Positions 23,344 to 35,595 of a DNA stretch of 64,000 bases are shown one piece after another. Positions within the stretch are counted from its first letter, which is position 1; each line of letters opens with the position of its first letter. The notes under the pieces were generated by a model. That model was not told where the DNA came from. It searched no databases and saw only the letters and a list, made by a program, of their open reading frames with translations. The position numbers and the translations under genes are program-made. Source of the stretch: Alnus glutinosa (Eukaryota > Streptophyta > Magnoliopsida > Fagales > Betulaceae). The DNA lies in contig NC_084888.1 in the NCBI RefSeq assembly GCF_958979055.1, positions 33,537,804 through 33,601,803 of the forward strand. The letters are read 5' to 3'.

Positions 23344-23682
23344 ATGCATAAGAGATACTCACAATCACATAAACCTCTAGGGAAGACCGTTTCCGGTATC
23401 ATCACCTATTCAAAGCCAATCTCTCTAAGAAAAGCTGCTCTGGTGCCGTCCACCTTCATATCGGCAAAGACGGGAGCCTCCAAAGCCGTGTACGTCTACT
23501 TACCTGAAACGTGCATGCTTCATGTTCATTCGATGGGATCGCACAGTTACGTTCCACGGTACCAAAGAGAGAAACTTAGAGAGAAGAAGAAAGAGGAGTA
23601 TAACAAGAAAACGAAGAGAAGAATGGAGGTTGATGAGCTATGGTTGTATATGTGGGCCGATATACATGAGTTTCACACTTAA
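23344..23682 (+). CDS. Unassigned 112-codon frame, basic C-terminus
   Basis: An uninterrupted ATG frame that I do not recognise. It begins with a Lys/Ser/His-rich part, has a middle containing YVYLPET, and ends with a strongly basic stretch (REKLREKKKEEY) before a short hydrophobic end. Local base composition is more balanced than the flanks (about 23.3-23.6 kb). It could be a lineage-specific gene, an exon of a decayed gene, or chance. No promoter or poly(A) signal decides. Confidence 0.2.
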   Translation: MHKRYSQSHKPLGKTVSGIITYSKPISLRKAALVPSTFISAKTGASKAVYVYLPETCMLHVHSMGSHSYVPRYQREKLREKKKEEYNKKTKRRMEVDELWLYMWADIHEFHT

Positions 23683-24368
23683 TGTGTCTTTGTGTAGGAT
23701 TGATGTAGGAATAACACATCCCTTTCTTGTAACATCTTTGTTTCACATTGGAAAGATGAAGAGTAGTTCATATAAAGTGGGTGATTTATAAAAATAGCCA
23801 TGAGTCTTAAGTTTCACATTGCTTAGTTACTATGTAAAACTGAGCTTTATAAAAGATTTATCGAAAGCTTCAAATTAACTAGTCCTTTCAAAATAATAGC
23901 CTTTTTTTTTTCTCGAGAGTTCTTACATTCCTAGACCCAGGAGAATAATCTATATGTTTATATTTCCTACACCCGGGAGAGTACTAATTTTGAAAGTTAT
24001 TGTAGGATCGTGCCTTCTGATGTCATTAGTGCTACTTTTAATCTCGATCTACCTTTTTTAAGCACATCTGATGTTAATTTTGCTGTGTCACCACTGAATT
24101 ATTTTTATTACCCTTGATTAAAAGCTCAAAACTCACATGATGGCCTTCACTTTCATCTCTTTTACCAATTACAAATTTGGCACGCATGTGCCCGTAAGCT
24201 GCAAAGACTACTCAAAAACTTCCAAAAAATAGTGTGGAGGTAAAGATGCATAGAAAACGTTAGTTATATTTGCCCTATTATTTTAAAAGGATTAATCAAG
24301 TTATAACCGAAACTCTCTTGAATCGTTTATAAAATTCAATATCTCATCTAGTGTGACGACTTCAAACC

Positions 24369-24596
24369 GGATTAAGATCTTTTCAAATTATTTATCCGAA
24401 TTTGAGAGAATTCGGACAGGTAACTGTGAGAAACCACTTCCGAGACCCACCTGACCGGATAAGTGGTTGGACAACCCAATTTTTATTTGGTCAAGTAAAT
24501 CCCATAAATAGTTTCTCATAATCACCTAACCGAATTCATAATCGCATGTCCGAATTCTCTCAAATTCGGATAAATAATTTGAGAGGATCATGATCC
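24369..24596. mobile_element. MITE with about 50-bp inverted repeats and AAACC duplication
   Basis: The left arm TTATTTATCCGAATTTGAGA is mirrored in the right arm, whose plus strand reads TCTCAAATTCGGATAAATAA. The ends are GGATTAAGATC and GATCATGATCC. AAACC borders both ends. The 130-bp interior is noncoding. Confidence 0.85.
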
Positions 24597-25043
24597 AAAC
24601 CCATAAACTTCATTATAATATAATCCATGTGTCTGGACAATTAATTCGTCTCCCAATGCATGTAGAAATAACTTTGTAGAGTGTTTACAGTTAATGTAGA
24701 CCATAGAAGTTATTGGGGTCAACCAAAAACTGATCTTATTGTATCTTGGTTTCAAAAATTGATTGAAATTGTAAATAACAGAGTTATTTCATATTCAATA
24801 CAGTGCCAACGATACTTTTCATCTGGATAAGGATCATATAATATCAGTCTACAATGATTTATGCTAAAAGGTCTTAAATAATTGAAAGATCGAATCCATC
24901 TTAGTCAGCCAACAAATCCCTGTTCATGTCTGAAAAATCTGGCCGTAAGATTTGATCAAAGCAGATCATTCATGTGGAAGGATGCACCAACTTTTTTTCA
25001 ACTGGCTTGAAGTAGTGGGAATCTAAACTTTCTCAAAGTGATA

Positions 25044-25090
25044 TGCATGCCTTTAATTTCAGTTTCCTTTTATGTCTCCTCTTCTTTATA
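25044..25090 (+). promoter_or_regulatory. RY motif and TATA-like box upstream of the ATS3-like gene
   Basis: TGCATG (the complement of the seed RY core CATGCA) lies at 25044-25049, and a TTTATATCC box follows at about 25084-25092, some 70 bp before the ATG. RY elements bind the B3 factors ABI3, FUS3 and LEC2 in embryos, which fits an embryo-specific gene family. Binding here is inferred. Confidence 0.5.
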
Positions 25091-25162
25091 TCCTCAGAGA
25101 ATCTAACTCACTAGATTTTCAGACGAGAACAAGTCTACAGCCTGAGATCGAAAACATTAAAC

Positions 25163-25705
25163 ATGGGACTTCCTCTTCCCATGAAGATCAAAACAAGCAT
25201 TCTGATCATTTTCATTGTCTTCGTCACTATTTTCCCAACTGCCTCTGGAAACAACTGCTCCTACTCAGTTGAGATTGAGACAACCTGCGCACCATCTGCT
25301 GAAACTGAAGATCATGTGGGTGTCAGATTCAGCGACTCACTGGGAAATTTGATCGTCGTCAAGCATCTGAAGAACCCCAAGCTAGTGTATGCTCCAAAAG
25401 CCGGCTTAAAGAAGCAAGCCGGCGGTGCATATGGTGGGTTTCAACGCTGTGCCATTGACGTGTTTGAGGCAAGTGGACCGTGCATGAGCCGAAGGGTGTG
25501 CTCTCTGTACCTCAAGAAAGTCGGGTCGGATGATTGGAGACCCGGGTGGGTGAAGGTGCTCCATCGTCAGGATGGTGGGCATGCAGAGCCAGTTTCTTAC
25601 ACGTTCTATTTCAGGACATTTGTGCCAGAAAATGTGTGGTATGGGTTTGATTATTGTCACTCAAGAGGGGGTTTTAGGCCTCATGCTGCAGGTTTTGGTG
25701 GGTAA
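25163..25705 (+). CDS. ATS3: ATS3-like embryo-specific protein, secreted, PLAT/LH2-like fold
   Basis: Members of the ATS3 family are small secreted plant proteins named for expression in embryos; biochemical role unknown. This is a single-exon frame of 180 aa. A signal peptide covers about residues 7-30 (hydrophobic run ILIIFIVFVTIF, then PTASG). Mature-domain landmarks are CSYSVEIETTC at the start, paired cysteines (QRCAIDVFEASGPC, RRVCSLYLKK), WRPGWVKV and the terminal VWYGFDYC. All match the family pattern. A second ATG six codons in (MKIKTS) would give a more compact signal peptide and may be the true start. The C-terminal tail after the last Cys is Gly/His/Arg-rich. A shadow frame on the minus strand is ignored. 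Confidence 0.88.
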   Translation: MGLPLPMKIKTSILIIFIVFVTIFPTASGNNCSYSVEIETTCAPSAETEDHVGVRFSDSLGNLIVVKHLKNPKLVYAPKAGLKKQAGGAYGGFQRCAIDVFEASGPCMSRRVCSLYLKKVGSDDWRPGWVKVLHRQDGGHAEPVSYTFYFRTFVPENVWYGFDYCHSRGGFRPHAAGFGG

Positions 25706-27621
25706 TTAAGGACTAGTTGAGATGTATCAATTTAGCCTTCCAAGGCTTTGTTTGTGAAGAACTTCTGAAATCTCTTAATCTCACTGTTAATTTTTCAATA
25801 TATATATATATATATATTAACGAATATTTTTCCATGTTTGCTTCATATGGAGTGCCCATGGTTCCTCGAGTGCGGAGTGCTAGCCGCAAAGAGGAATGCC
25901 ATCAACTAGGGCGCTATTGGTCACTAACGGTAGTACAGGCCCGTTCCAACGGCTCTTTTGTCGTACTTTTTCTTTCGAATCCAGCCACGTACTCTTCGTG
26001 CAATAACTCAAGAAGTGTTCTACATCAAGCTCTCTCATCCAAAGAAAATAAAGAATTTCAGCTAGCTTTTTTAATTTTTATTTTTGTAGTGTAAAACAAT
26101 CGACTAATGCATTATTTTTACTGCACAGATCGGGATCACCTATAATTGATTGTTCGAAATAATCGTTATTCGGGCAGCTTCACATATAGGGGGGAGCTGC
26201 CGGGGGTGGTCCAACTTCCATTGCTGTTTTTGGGATATATAGGTGCGTCCCATAGCCATAGGCCACTTAATTGCGTGCAATTCAGACATTCTATTTGTAA
26301 AAATTTCTTATCCGAGGAATACAATCTCGTGGTCCGGCCAGTTGCCGATGGACTACGGAAGGTTGAGATTTAATTACTTTAACCGTATACGAGAAACATG
26401 TTCATAGGATCACTAATTATGCCCTGGATAGTGGGTAAATGTTTTTCCATTTTTCTCTTTTAATTGTTTTGTTGAAGTTATCTCGGAAACAAACAGATTG
26501 GTGACTGAATTGAACTAAGTAGAAAATGGTGTGTTCCAGCATAAAAGAAACCTAATTTTATGTTTTTTTTAAAAAAAATAAAATAAAATAAAAAATCAAC
26601 GGATGAATAATGAATTTGAAGAAAACTAGGAAACCTCCATTTTGTAGATTTTAGGGGGGGAAAAATAATTTATTATCCTGAGTTTTGACTCATTTTCAAA
26701 AAACTTTATTGGTTGTAAATTTTTAATAGTAATATCATATTTCAATTATTTTTAATAAATTAAGATATTTCCTAACTAAAGCTATGTGAAGTGTCAACTA
26801 TACCCTTAAAAAATGATTAAAAAAAAAAATCTGGGCTGGGGTTGAGGGGGACTTTTTTAGCATTTTTTATTTTATAACTTTTAACGGTATAATTGATATT
26901 TTATGTAATATATTTTCTATTAGGAAATTGAACAAAAAATCTCATGAAATGATCATATTGAAAAATGACTAAAACCCAATACTTCTATTGAAAAACTTCA
27001 AAATTGAGAGTTTTTTTTTTTTTTTTTTTGAAAATGGATCAAAACTAGGAATAGTAAATTATGTATTTTTCCTATATTTTATAAACTCAAAAAATGTGTC
27101 GTTTCATGGAGGCCACACTGCACGACATTTTTATCTGAATATCTTATTACATCTAGTTTACTGAACAACATATTTTTATGGATGCTAAGTTGCTAACGAC
27201 ATCTTTATTTTATAAGTCTTGTTGTGGTCGTTTACGGGCAACATTAACCTGTTCATGCTTCAAACGATGCCTTTGTTAATTGTCGTTTTTGCACAGCGGC
27301 AGCATTCTTCTGCCTGTTCTTCTTGAATACCTCGATTAAGCGCCAAAACAAACAGCTAAAGAAGAGAGGGGAAAAGCATTCTTCCAAGAGAGACATTGAA
27401 ATGAATTGCAAAGACATTCTCCTGGTATTGCTAAGCTGGTAAACCAACTACATACAATTATGTGAACGGGGCCAATCACAAAAGAACCACGGTATGTTTC
27501 TTTTACTCCTTATCAAAACCTTTAAAAAAGAAAGAAGATGTTCAAAAGCAAGAGCAGCCTCAAAGCACAAAGTACAAGTATAGGACTATGAACAGTGTGA
27601 TAATAATCCAGCTTTCCGGCA
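25706..27621. other. Spacer between ATS3-like and coiled-coil genes
   Basis: Contains a (TA)n run at about 25799-25817. A stretch of more balanced composition (about 25840-26390) holds two unrecognised frames on the plus strand. Low-complexity A and T tracts follow (26570-27030). I could not link the balanced stretch to any family or to organelle sequence. The last 400 bp before 27622 are probably the 3'UTR and flank of the coiled-coil gene. Confidence 0.4.
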
Positions 27622-30600
27622 TCATTCCAGCAGGAAATCTTGCAAAGAATCAGGGCTGGCAAGAAGGTCAAAAGGTTTTTTAACTAGGGTGTCTTTTAGG
27701 ATTGTAATCTGGCCTTCCTTCAGAAGAACGTCTTCATCAAGGGCCTCTACCTTCTTCTTCAATGCATGAACCTCTGAGTTCAATAGCATATTCTTCTCAC
27801 TGTATTGCTTCACTTCCTCCCATATCAAATCTCTCTCTTCTGAAACCTTTGGCAGTATCGCTCTCATCCTCGTTAGCTCCTTCAAAGATTCTTGGAGGTT
27901 GCTTTGAAGCTGGTTTATATTCTCATCCTTCTTCAGCGTCTGTTATAAAGAAGACATGAATTATTTTTGAAGTTTGACGAGGCAAACACTTGGAAACAAG
28001 TGGTAAAGACTTTTGGGATCAAAGGTGCAATACTGTAAAAATTCATTAAACATCAATTCTTTAGAGAATATAGAAAAGAATAACCTTTATTATGAATGAA
28101 AGAAAGTCGAATAAAATAGTCTTAGTGTTAACGTATACATATACTCTAACACTTGGAATAGTCATTCCTATGTCTCATGAGAGAATGACTATTCCTTAAA
28201 TGGACCATGAGAATGGTTATTCCAAGACTGTTCTATTTCACATCCTTGTATTTCAATAAAAGCTATTCATTTTTTTCTAATGGAATAGTCATTTCACGTA
28301 CCAAATGTAATCTAAGAGAAACTGCTTAGAACATCATTCCCATGTACAATGATACAAGACAGAAACCGAAAGTTCATTTTCATTTTTTTGGGCAAGTAAG
28401 AAACCAAAAGGATGCCTAAACAGAAAAATAGAAACAAAGAGAGAAAGCTGCATCAAATATATAGGACAGATGAGCAACTGTCATACCATCAGGCCTTAAA
28501 TCACAGAGGCCTGATCCAAATGCATATTTTAGTGTAGTTTATAGTGTATCTTCATGCAAATATCAAGTGCCCCTGATTAAGATGTGTACTTCGATGAAAC
28601 AAATACCGTATCTCAAGCATATGTTATCCTATACTCAACTAACTAAACTATTTTTAGCTTTTTCTAAAAGATGGGTGGGTCCCTTCACTAGAAACTATAG
28701 ACAGAAAACATAAAACAGAATTTTTTTTTTTTGTGATAAGACATAAACAAAATTTAATAAGTTTAAAATATGACCAGAAATTTAGTGCAAGTAAGATGCA
28801 AATTCTAGTGAAATAGACCCACATAGATAACATAACATGTAAATGGATTTTTCCAGTATATCACTAATGAACCATAATATCTCATTAACTTTCCAATGGC
28901 ATCCTTATCAGGTTAATCATCAGTCCTAGGACCAAAATCACCAAATAATGAATTTTTTCCCAACCTCAACTCCATTCACAAAACCTTTTAACTCCTCAAA
29001 GAACTGTCAATCGCATCTTATTCCATCTTTTTTTCTTGCCAAGAACTCCCTAGCAGTCAGCACCATAAAGCATGTGTAACAACACTCTTGTATATGTTTT
29101 TAAACTCTTGGCTTAAAGTGCTTACCATTCAGAACTTCAAAAGTATAACTCACCTTCCTCCATCCCACTCCATTTCTATGAGAAACATTCCATACGAATA
29201 TCAATCAAAGATAATGGAAACAATAGCTTTCGACATTCCCTATCCAATCTGAACCATTGCTAATTTCAAATCCTGCTACCACCATGATTACATTCCGTAT
29301 CCATATTAATCCAGCTTTCCAAAGCCTCTTTATTCTATGACATCTCTTTCCTATTCTAACAATGACTTTACCATACTCCAGTCTCATTCCAGAACAAAAT
29401 CTAATCAAACAAAATCATATTAGTTGATGACATTACTTCAAGAAGGCTATCTTACAAACGAGTAATATAACAGCAAAAAACGTGTATACACAATCACACA
29501 GAGATTAATGGCAAAACACATAAAATTTCCAAAACAGAGATGGAAGAAAGAATCACCTGAAGTTCAAGATCCTTCAACTTGTGAGTGACACAGGAAAGGT
29601 TGTCTAGTGCATTTTGGACTTCAAATCTGAGGATGTCATTGCCTCTTACTGCTGTTGCAAGTTCAGCTTGCAACTGCTCAACTTCCAGCTCTTTAGAGTA
29701 CAGCTTCTCTCTTAATAGATTAGTTAGTAAAGTTTCTGCTTTAAGCTCAGATCTTGTAACACCCTATATAAGAAAAAACAGCAACAAGCACTTCAATGAG
29801 AAAACAACTAACCAACCACAGATCAATTCAAGCAAACGTATTAACAAGGACATTAAAAAGCATTAAGAAGTAATAAGCAATGAAACTTTATATTCTGCAT
29901 CCTTGATCCAAAATTTAACAACAATTTAAGCAGCAATTTACCTCTGAAGTTTGATCATTTGGTTGCACCGATCCATCAGCATCAATGCACTTTGACTGTA
30001 ATTTAGAAGCAGCTGGAGTGGACTTCTCATGCAACAAAGTAGAAATCATCTGCAAACTCCTCGTTAGGCTCTCAGTTCCACGCTTAAATCCTTGAAGTTT
30101 CACCTCGGTTTCAACAAAAAATTGTGCATCTAAACCATTCCCGATAACTTCCACACCCTTCTTAGCATCTGGAAGAAGTTGGCCTGCTTTCCCTTTTATG
30201 AATTCTAGTAACTTTGAACATAATTGGGTGCTCTCATTAAGCATTGACAGCCCTTGATTCTGTAGGCAACTCGTGCGGGTCCACAATTCCTTATCTAGCT
30301 TGAAAGTTAAAGCAATACTCTCTTTCCCATTACCTTTTAAGCGGTTTAATAAGTTTATATTCTCATGTCGAAGAGAATCAACTTCAAGCCCAAAAGATTC
30401 CAACTCCCTTCTCAAAGCAAGTTCTACTCCTGTCAACCTCATTTGCTCCATCTGTAATTTCTTCACATGCTGATCAAAGTTCTCTACTGTTTGAAACTTC
30501 CCAAGTTTTTCACTGAAACCTTCTCGCAACCCATCTATTGTCTTCTCTTGTTCACTGCAAGTTCTTAGTAATCTTGTAATGGATTTATGCAACTCTTTGC

Positions 30601-32459
30601 ACTCTTTCTCCTTCTCTTCATAATTTTTTTGGATGCATTCCCGATCTTCTTCTGCTGCTCTATATTTCTCTTGTAATTCAAAGAGATTTTGTCGTAAATC
30701 TTGATTCTCCTCTTTTATTTCCCCAACCTTTGTAGTTAGGTCCTGAAGCTGTTGCTCAGAATTTGTTATAATGCTTCTGCTCTCTCTTTCCCTCTCGTTA
30801 AAAGAAGAAACTTCCCTTTGAAGTGAGACATTATGCTCTGCAAGCTCTCTAACTCGCTCACGAAGCCTCTGCTCCTCTGACTGAAATCTCTCAAGCTTGA
30901 ATGACCAGTCACTCGACCTTCTGTCTAACTCCTTCTCCAATCCTGACTGAAGCTCATTCTTCTCCTTCTCTAGTCGTCGGGTTTGGGACTCCAATTCTGC
31001 CTTTGCCCATCTGAGTTCTTCCTTAGCAGAAGCCCTCTCAGCAATTTGAGACTGTAAGAGGCTTGAAACCTCAACTGCCAAGCTTATCCTCTCATCTGTT
31101 AGGTTTCTAATTGTTTGATTCAACGATGGTACATCAAACCCACCATCTCGAAGAAAGCTTTCCTGCTCAAGTTCTTCAGAAAGAAGCATGATCCTTTCCT
31201 GAGCTTCTTTGAATCTTATTCTTAGTTCTGCATCAACATAATCTTCAATTTCATCGGAGTTCGCATCCTCACTTCTACCACTGTGAAAAAGGTTCCGTCT
31301 TGGGAAGCCTGTGTTATCCTCCCCATGATACCCAGTAGCTGTTTCATGTGGTTCATCCAATGGATAAATTTTTTGGGCCACACCTGAGTTCGGATTGAAG
31401 CGCCCATCCAAGGATCTACCATAAATATCATCAATCGTGATTGGAGTATCATGCCCAAACTCCTTTGAACTTGTTTTGGGGAAAACATTACACTGGGAGA
31501 GTCTGTCAATAACATTCTTCGCAAGTCTCCTTGGAGATTCATGCCCAAATCCATTTTCTGCCCAATCTTTGGGTGAGAGCCGAAGCCGGGAACTTTTGAC
31601 TTCCCTGAATGAATGAGCCCTTGGTTTCTCTTTGACACCTTCTGTTGGTGAATTAGGTGCCATATACTGAACTCGTGGGGGAAGCCTCTCAGCATTTCCA
31701 GTATAATTTCTCTGAGAAGAACAATTATTAGTCCTGCTTCTTTCTTCTAGTTGTTCTCCATCAATGAAGCGGTCCACAATCTTACTTGAAACATTACTAG
31801 AGCAAATGGATGATGAGTCATTATAGGTTCTGGAAGAACCAGCAGAACCAGGCCTCTCTAATCTGTGGGCATTTTGAATAGCTGGCTCTTGAAATCGTTT
31901 TTCCTTATATTGCCTCTTAGGAGTAATAGTCCGACAACTAGCACATAAAGGTAGCCAAGTAAAGTTAGTCTCAAAAAAAAAAATATAATAAACCAGGTTT
32001 CCCAATATGATAAATATAATTTTTCCAAGTTTACAAATAAAATAAGCTTCAGGCAACAAGCTCATGAGGTTCATATGAATTAGCTGTTCTATAGACTCAC
32101 CGAGATGAATGATCACATTGGTTATGTAGAGTACTGCTTGTACTACTGGAAGGAGATCTACTTCGATCGTTCAAGCAAGAAAAATCGGTTTGTCCCAGCA
32201 CACCACCAAAGGCAGCTGCTGAAAATGAGCGGCTCCTTCTAAGACCTGAACTGGTACTGGAGCTTTTGCAATCAGATGCATGCTTACGAGATTTGGAAAA
32301 CAGGTTCCTAGGACTCCTATAGCTATTCTCAGCTTTGTCATTAGCCCCACTTTCCAAGGAGTTCTCCCAATAAACTTGCTTATCTGTTGATTGTGGAGGA
32401 ACCCCGTTGTTGTTTCCATTGCTAGATGCAGATGATCTGAAAAAGAATAGCTTCTTCAT
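27622..32459 (-). CDS. Long plant coiled-coil protein (959 aa), function unknown
   Basis: Four coding exons: 32459-32101, 31937-29942, 29763-29557 and 27939-27622. I chose the start MKKLFFFRSS because the leader acceptor at 32565 removes all upstream in-frame ATGs and because related plant proteins, as I recall them, begin this way. Residues 1 to about 270 are Ser/Arg/Asn-rich and low in structure, with LRRSRSFSAAAFGG and several SP sites. From about residue 290 to 600 the sequence is continuous heptad-type coiled coil rich in Glu, Leu, Arg and Lys. After a less helical patch (about 600-770) two more coiled segments close the protein. Relatives are annotated only as myosin-heavy-chain-like or uncharacterised; no motor, membrane or catalytic domain is visible. 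A structural or scaffold role is plausible but not shown. Confidence 0.88.
28708..28755 (-). mobile_element. Micro LINE-tail insertion with near-identical flanks
   Basis: ACATAAAACAGAATTT (from 28708) and ACATAAACAAAATTT (from 28741) flank a T-run ending GTGATAAG. The flanks differ at two places, so the insertion is older or the flanks have drifted. It lies in the last intron of the coiled-coil gene. Confidence 0.55.
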
Positions 32460-32706
32460 GAGTAAATGTTCAGCAGGAACTGCTAACTGTAGTTCATGAA
32501 AGTTTCCAGCCTTCAGTCGTGATCTTTTTAGGCCAAGCTCTAAAAAAGATGAGATCTCACTGAACCTGGAATTAAACAAAAGAAACAACAAACCCACACA
32601 AACATCACTGAGATTGCTGGGAAGGAGAAGAAAAGTGAACCAGAGGAGGCATTAAAATAAATCTTGATTCAGAGATGCACAGCACATGCAAGCTCATCAA
32701 TAAGGG

Positions 32707-32737
<31 letters not shown>

Positions 32738-34450
32738 GAGAGAGAGAGAAAAAAAAAAAAGAGAGCCTGCAGCAAGAGAATAGTAATTATGATTAACCTG
32801 AAGAATTGAAAAGAAAAGCAATAACAATGGCTGGAATAATATCATTTATATATTGGCCACCAAATTAAAGGTTGGGAACTCCACAACAGATTGTCTTCAT
32901 ATCAGTGGGAGAAAATTTTCAGCATCATCCCCTTCAAAAAGATTATTTTGTACAAATCCCAACAAACAAAAAAAATCCAACATTGCCATGGCCACCAAAA
33001 CAAGAAGTATGTTTACAAAATAGTACATAAAATATACAACACGAGGATTCACTCCCCACAAGCAAAAAAAACAAAACAAAACTAGATTACACATATTTAG
33101 ATAATATAAAAATATCTTATCAAAAAAATATTACACATATTTAGAAAAATAAATAAATATATAACAAAACTAAACTAAGAAATTCAACCCAATAACTTTC
33201 AGCCATTTCCATGGTTTGACACACATCTAAATGTCAACAAAAAAAAAACTTCAACACACGACCAACAGTAAAGTAGAAGCAGCACACAGAAAATTGGAAG
33301 GAAAAAAGAAAAAGGACAATGTCAAGAAGTTCTTCATACCTTTTTACCCACAAAGAAATCCCTGAAGCTGATAACAAGAGACCAACAAATGAGACTATAT
33401 ACTACTCCTGCACCCACAAGTCAAAAAAAAAAAAAAAACAGATAAATAAACTGAACAAAGTTTCTCTAGGAATTATTTTATGAGAACATTAACAAGAGAG
33501 CTGCAAGAGCTCCGGATACTCTTGCCAACGACTAGTTTGACATACCAATTGAATATACGATTACAAAAGAAAAATAAAAAATATATTTAAAACAAAATTA
33601 GAATTAGAAAGAAATAAAGAACCATGTCAGAGAAAATTATAGCATAAATTTCAGTAACGTTCCTCTGTCGCCGGAAATCATTAAAAAAATTAAAAAAAAA
33701 TTAAAAAAAAAAAAAAAAAAAAAAGATAATCAAGAACAGAATCAAGATATTTCACGATTTAGAAGACAAATGTGTCAGAGCCAAGCTCGTGACCACGATG
33801 ACCAAGTTACCCTCATCATTCTCGTTTCCTTAAAACCCTTAAAACCTTTTCACCACACTGACACCAAAAAGGATCAAATAATTAAAGGCTTTTCGCGACT
33901 CGATAAGATCGAGGCGTTTCCATCATAATCCTCCTAAAAGACTCCGAATTCTCTATCACTGCTGCAATTAGAACTCCAAAAAAAAAATACAGGAGAGGAG
34001 GAACTAAACTCTGTTTGGTTGCTCAGAAACTAACTGAGAAAAGAAAAGAGAAACTTCAAAAAAAAAAAAAAAAAGATTTACAAGTTCCAAACCGCTTTTC
34101 TCTTCAAACGGTCAAGAAAATTCGTTCTACAACTTTTCTTGCAAAAGAAAGTGAAGCCAATAAAGGAAAGAAAAAATAAATACAACAAAAAATTCAAAGA
34201 ACACAAAAAAGAATCTCTCGCACGCTAGGAGTTACTAACCTACCATTACTGGTCGAATGCTTATCTCACAGAATTCAAAATTCAAACAAAAAATCCAACT
34301 TAGCATCCCGAATTATCAGGGAAATTGATTTTGAAGAGAGAGAGAGAGTTTACTGAATCGGAGAGTGAGTTAACGGCGTTTGGCGGCCGGCGTTTTAAAT
34401 TGAACCAGTGAGATTTGACGGTGACAACAATTTATGACTTGTATGGTACG
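32460..34450 (-). promoter_or_regulatory. Leader exons, leader introns and promoter of the coiled-coil gene
   Basis: The first coding exon continues upstream to an acceptor (TTCCAG) ending at 32566. Further donors such as AAAAAG|GTATGAAG near 33340 suggest more than one untranslated exon. The GC-richer stretch with GGCGGCCGGCG at about 34380 and the GA repeats before it are the likely start region. A minimal uORF (ATG AAC TAC AGT TAG) lies in the last leader exon. Homopolymer tracts at 32708-32760 and 33690-33724 are notable but have no assigned role. Confidence 0.45.
33086..33145 (+). mobile_element. Micro LINE-tail insertion (28 bp) with 16-bp target duplication
   Basis: ATTACACATATTTAGA occurs at 33086-33101 and 33130-33145. 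The 28 bases between end in ATCTTATC followed by A's, the same LINE terminus as elsewhere but in plus orientation. Confidence 0.8.
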
Positions 34451-35165
34451 AGATCACTTTGTGATCTCGGTGACTTTAATGATGAAGGAAAATGAAAGAG
34501 AGGGACAGTCACAAAGTGAGTGAGCGAGAAAGCAATTAAGCAAAGCATTGGCCATTCCTTTCCTTTTCCAGAATGTTGAAGGGGTATCTTCGTCCGAAAT
34601 ATAACGTTTAAAAATTTTGATTACGCGGACAACGCGGATGAGGAGCGGGGTTTGATGGGGTAGGTATCAGGAGTACTCGATTATAGTTGAACCTGAGAAA
34701 TTACAAGGCATTAATGTATATAATTTCTTAAATCTTAATTATTATTTTTAATTACTTATTAGAATTTTACCATATTTGTATTAATTATTTTTACGTCCTA
34801 GAGGGGTGGCCATGAGCTACCTTGACTTTTTTTTGTCATTTATTTTTTAAAAATTATAATTATAATTTTATGTGAACTCCATATTAAAAATAGACATAAT
34901 TTTTACGAAATTTGATACTTATAAAAAAAAATTGATGAAATTTTTGATAAGAAAGAATAATGATAAAATACTAAACTCACGGCTTATTGAGTTGATGTGT
35001 TAACTCTTAAATCAGTTTTTTTTTTTTAAATAAATAATATTGAAGAAAACTGGCACTTCAACTCAATAAAATAAAAAAATTTATACATGATCCAGAGCTA
35101 CGTAGTATTAATTTGAAAAATTGATACTAGTTTTCGGTAGAGAGCGATTTTTTTTTTTAAATTAT

Positions 35166-35407
35166 GTCAGTTTGGGTTTGTGATTTAAAAATATCGATTT
35201 TAAAATGTGTGATTTTTAAAAATACAGTTCAGTCTTTGACAAAATCGTAATTTAGCCTTTAAAATCGCTGGTTAATCTTTAAAAATTTGCATTTTCAAAA
35301 AAACATCCCCTTAATTGCGATTAGAAAAAGCAGTTTTCTGCAGTTTAATTTAAAATCTTACCTTTTTTTTTTCTACAAAATCGCAATTCCAATTTCCAAA
35401 TGCACCC
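35166..35407. mobile_element. MITE, family B, second copy (inverted relative to 5.6 kb)
   Basis: The left end GTCAGTTTGGGTTTGTGATT equals the right end of the 5576-5811 copy read on the other strand, and the right end closes with TTCCAAATGCACCC. The interior again carries repeated AAAATCGC words. Confidence 0.75.
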
Positions 35408-35412
35408 TTTTA

Positions 35413-35595
35413 CTCCTTTGGGTATGCGATTTTTTTGAAAAATATTCAAAATTACGAATACCGAAATAATTTATTTTTTGAAATTATGTTTAGATGATTT
35501 AAAAAACTTGAGAAAAAAAAATTGAATAAAATCTTAATAAAATTTGAATTCTAAAAAGAAGTATTCGAAAAATATAAATCACCCAAAGATGCTTT
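35413..35595. mobile_element. AT-rich MITE, family A, second copy
   Basis: Starts TCCTTTGGGTATGCGATTTT and tracks the 4505-4685 copy through words such as AATAATTTATTTTTT and ATAAAAT, closing with TATAAATCACCCAAAG. The ends TTTGGGTATGCGATTT and AAATCACCCAAAG are inverted, supporting a terminal-inverted-repeat element. Confidence 0.6.

Larger units (their letters stand above)
22792..25040. other. Spacer upstream of the ATS3-like gene
   Basis: The stretch is mostly AT-rich. Apart from the 112-codon frame at 23344-23682 and the MITE at 24369-24596, I see only short dispersed-repeat phrases such as AAGTTTCACATTGCTTAG near 23.8 kb. No RNA gene was recognised. Confidence 0.4.

Noticed and set aside
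25840-26390. Possible organelle insertion or gene between ATS3-like and the coiled-coil gene
   Set aside because: Base composition is balanced and it looked promising, but I could match no plastid, mitochondrial or nuclear gene to any frame, so it stays undescribed.
31222-31695. 157-codon minus frame
   Set aside because: Alternate frame inside the large exon of the coiled-coil protein.
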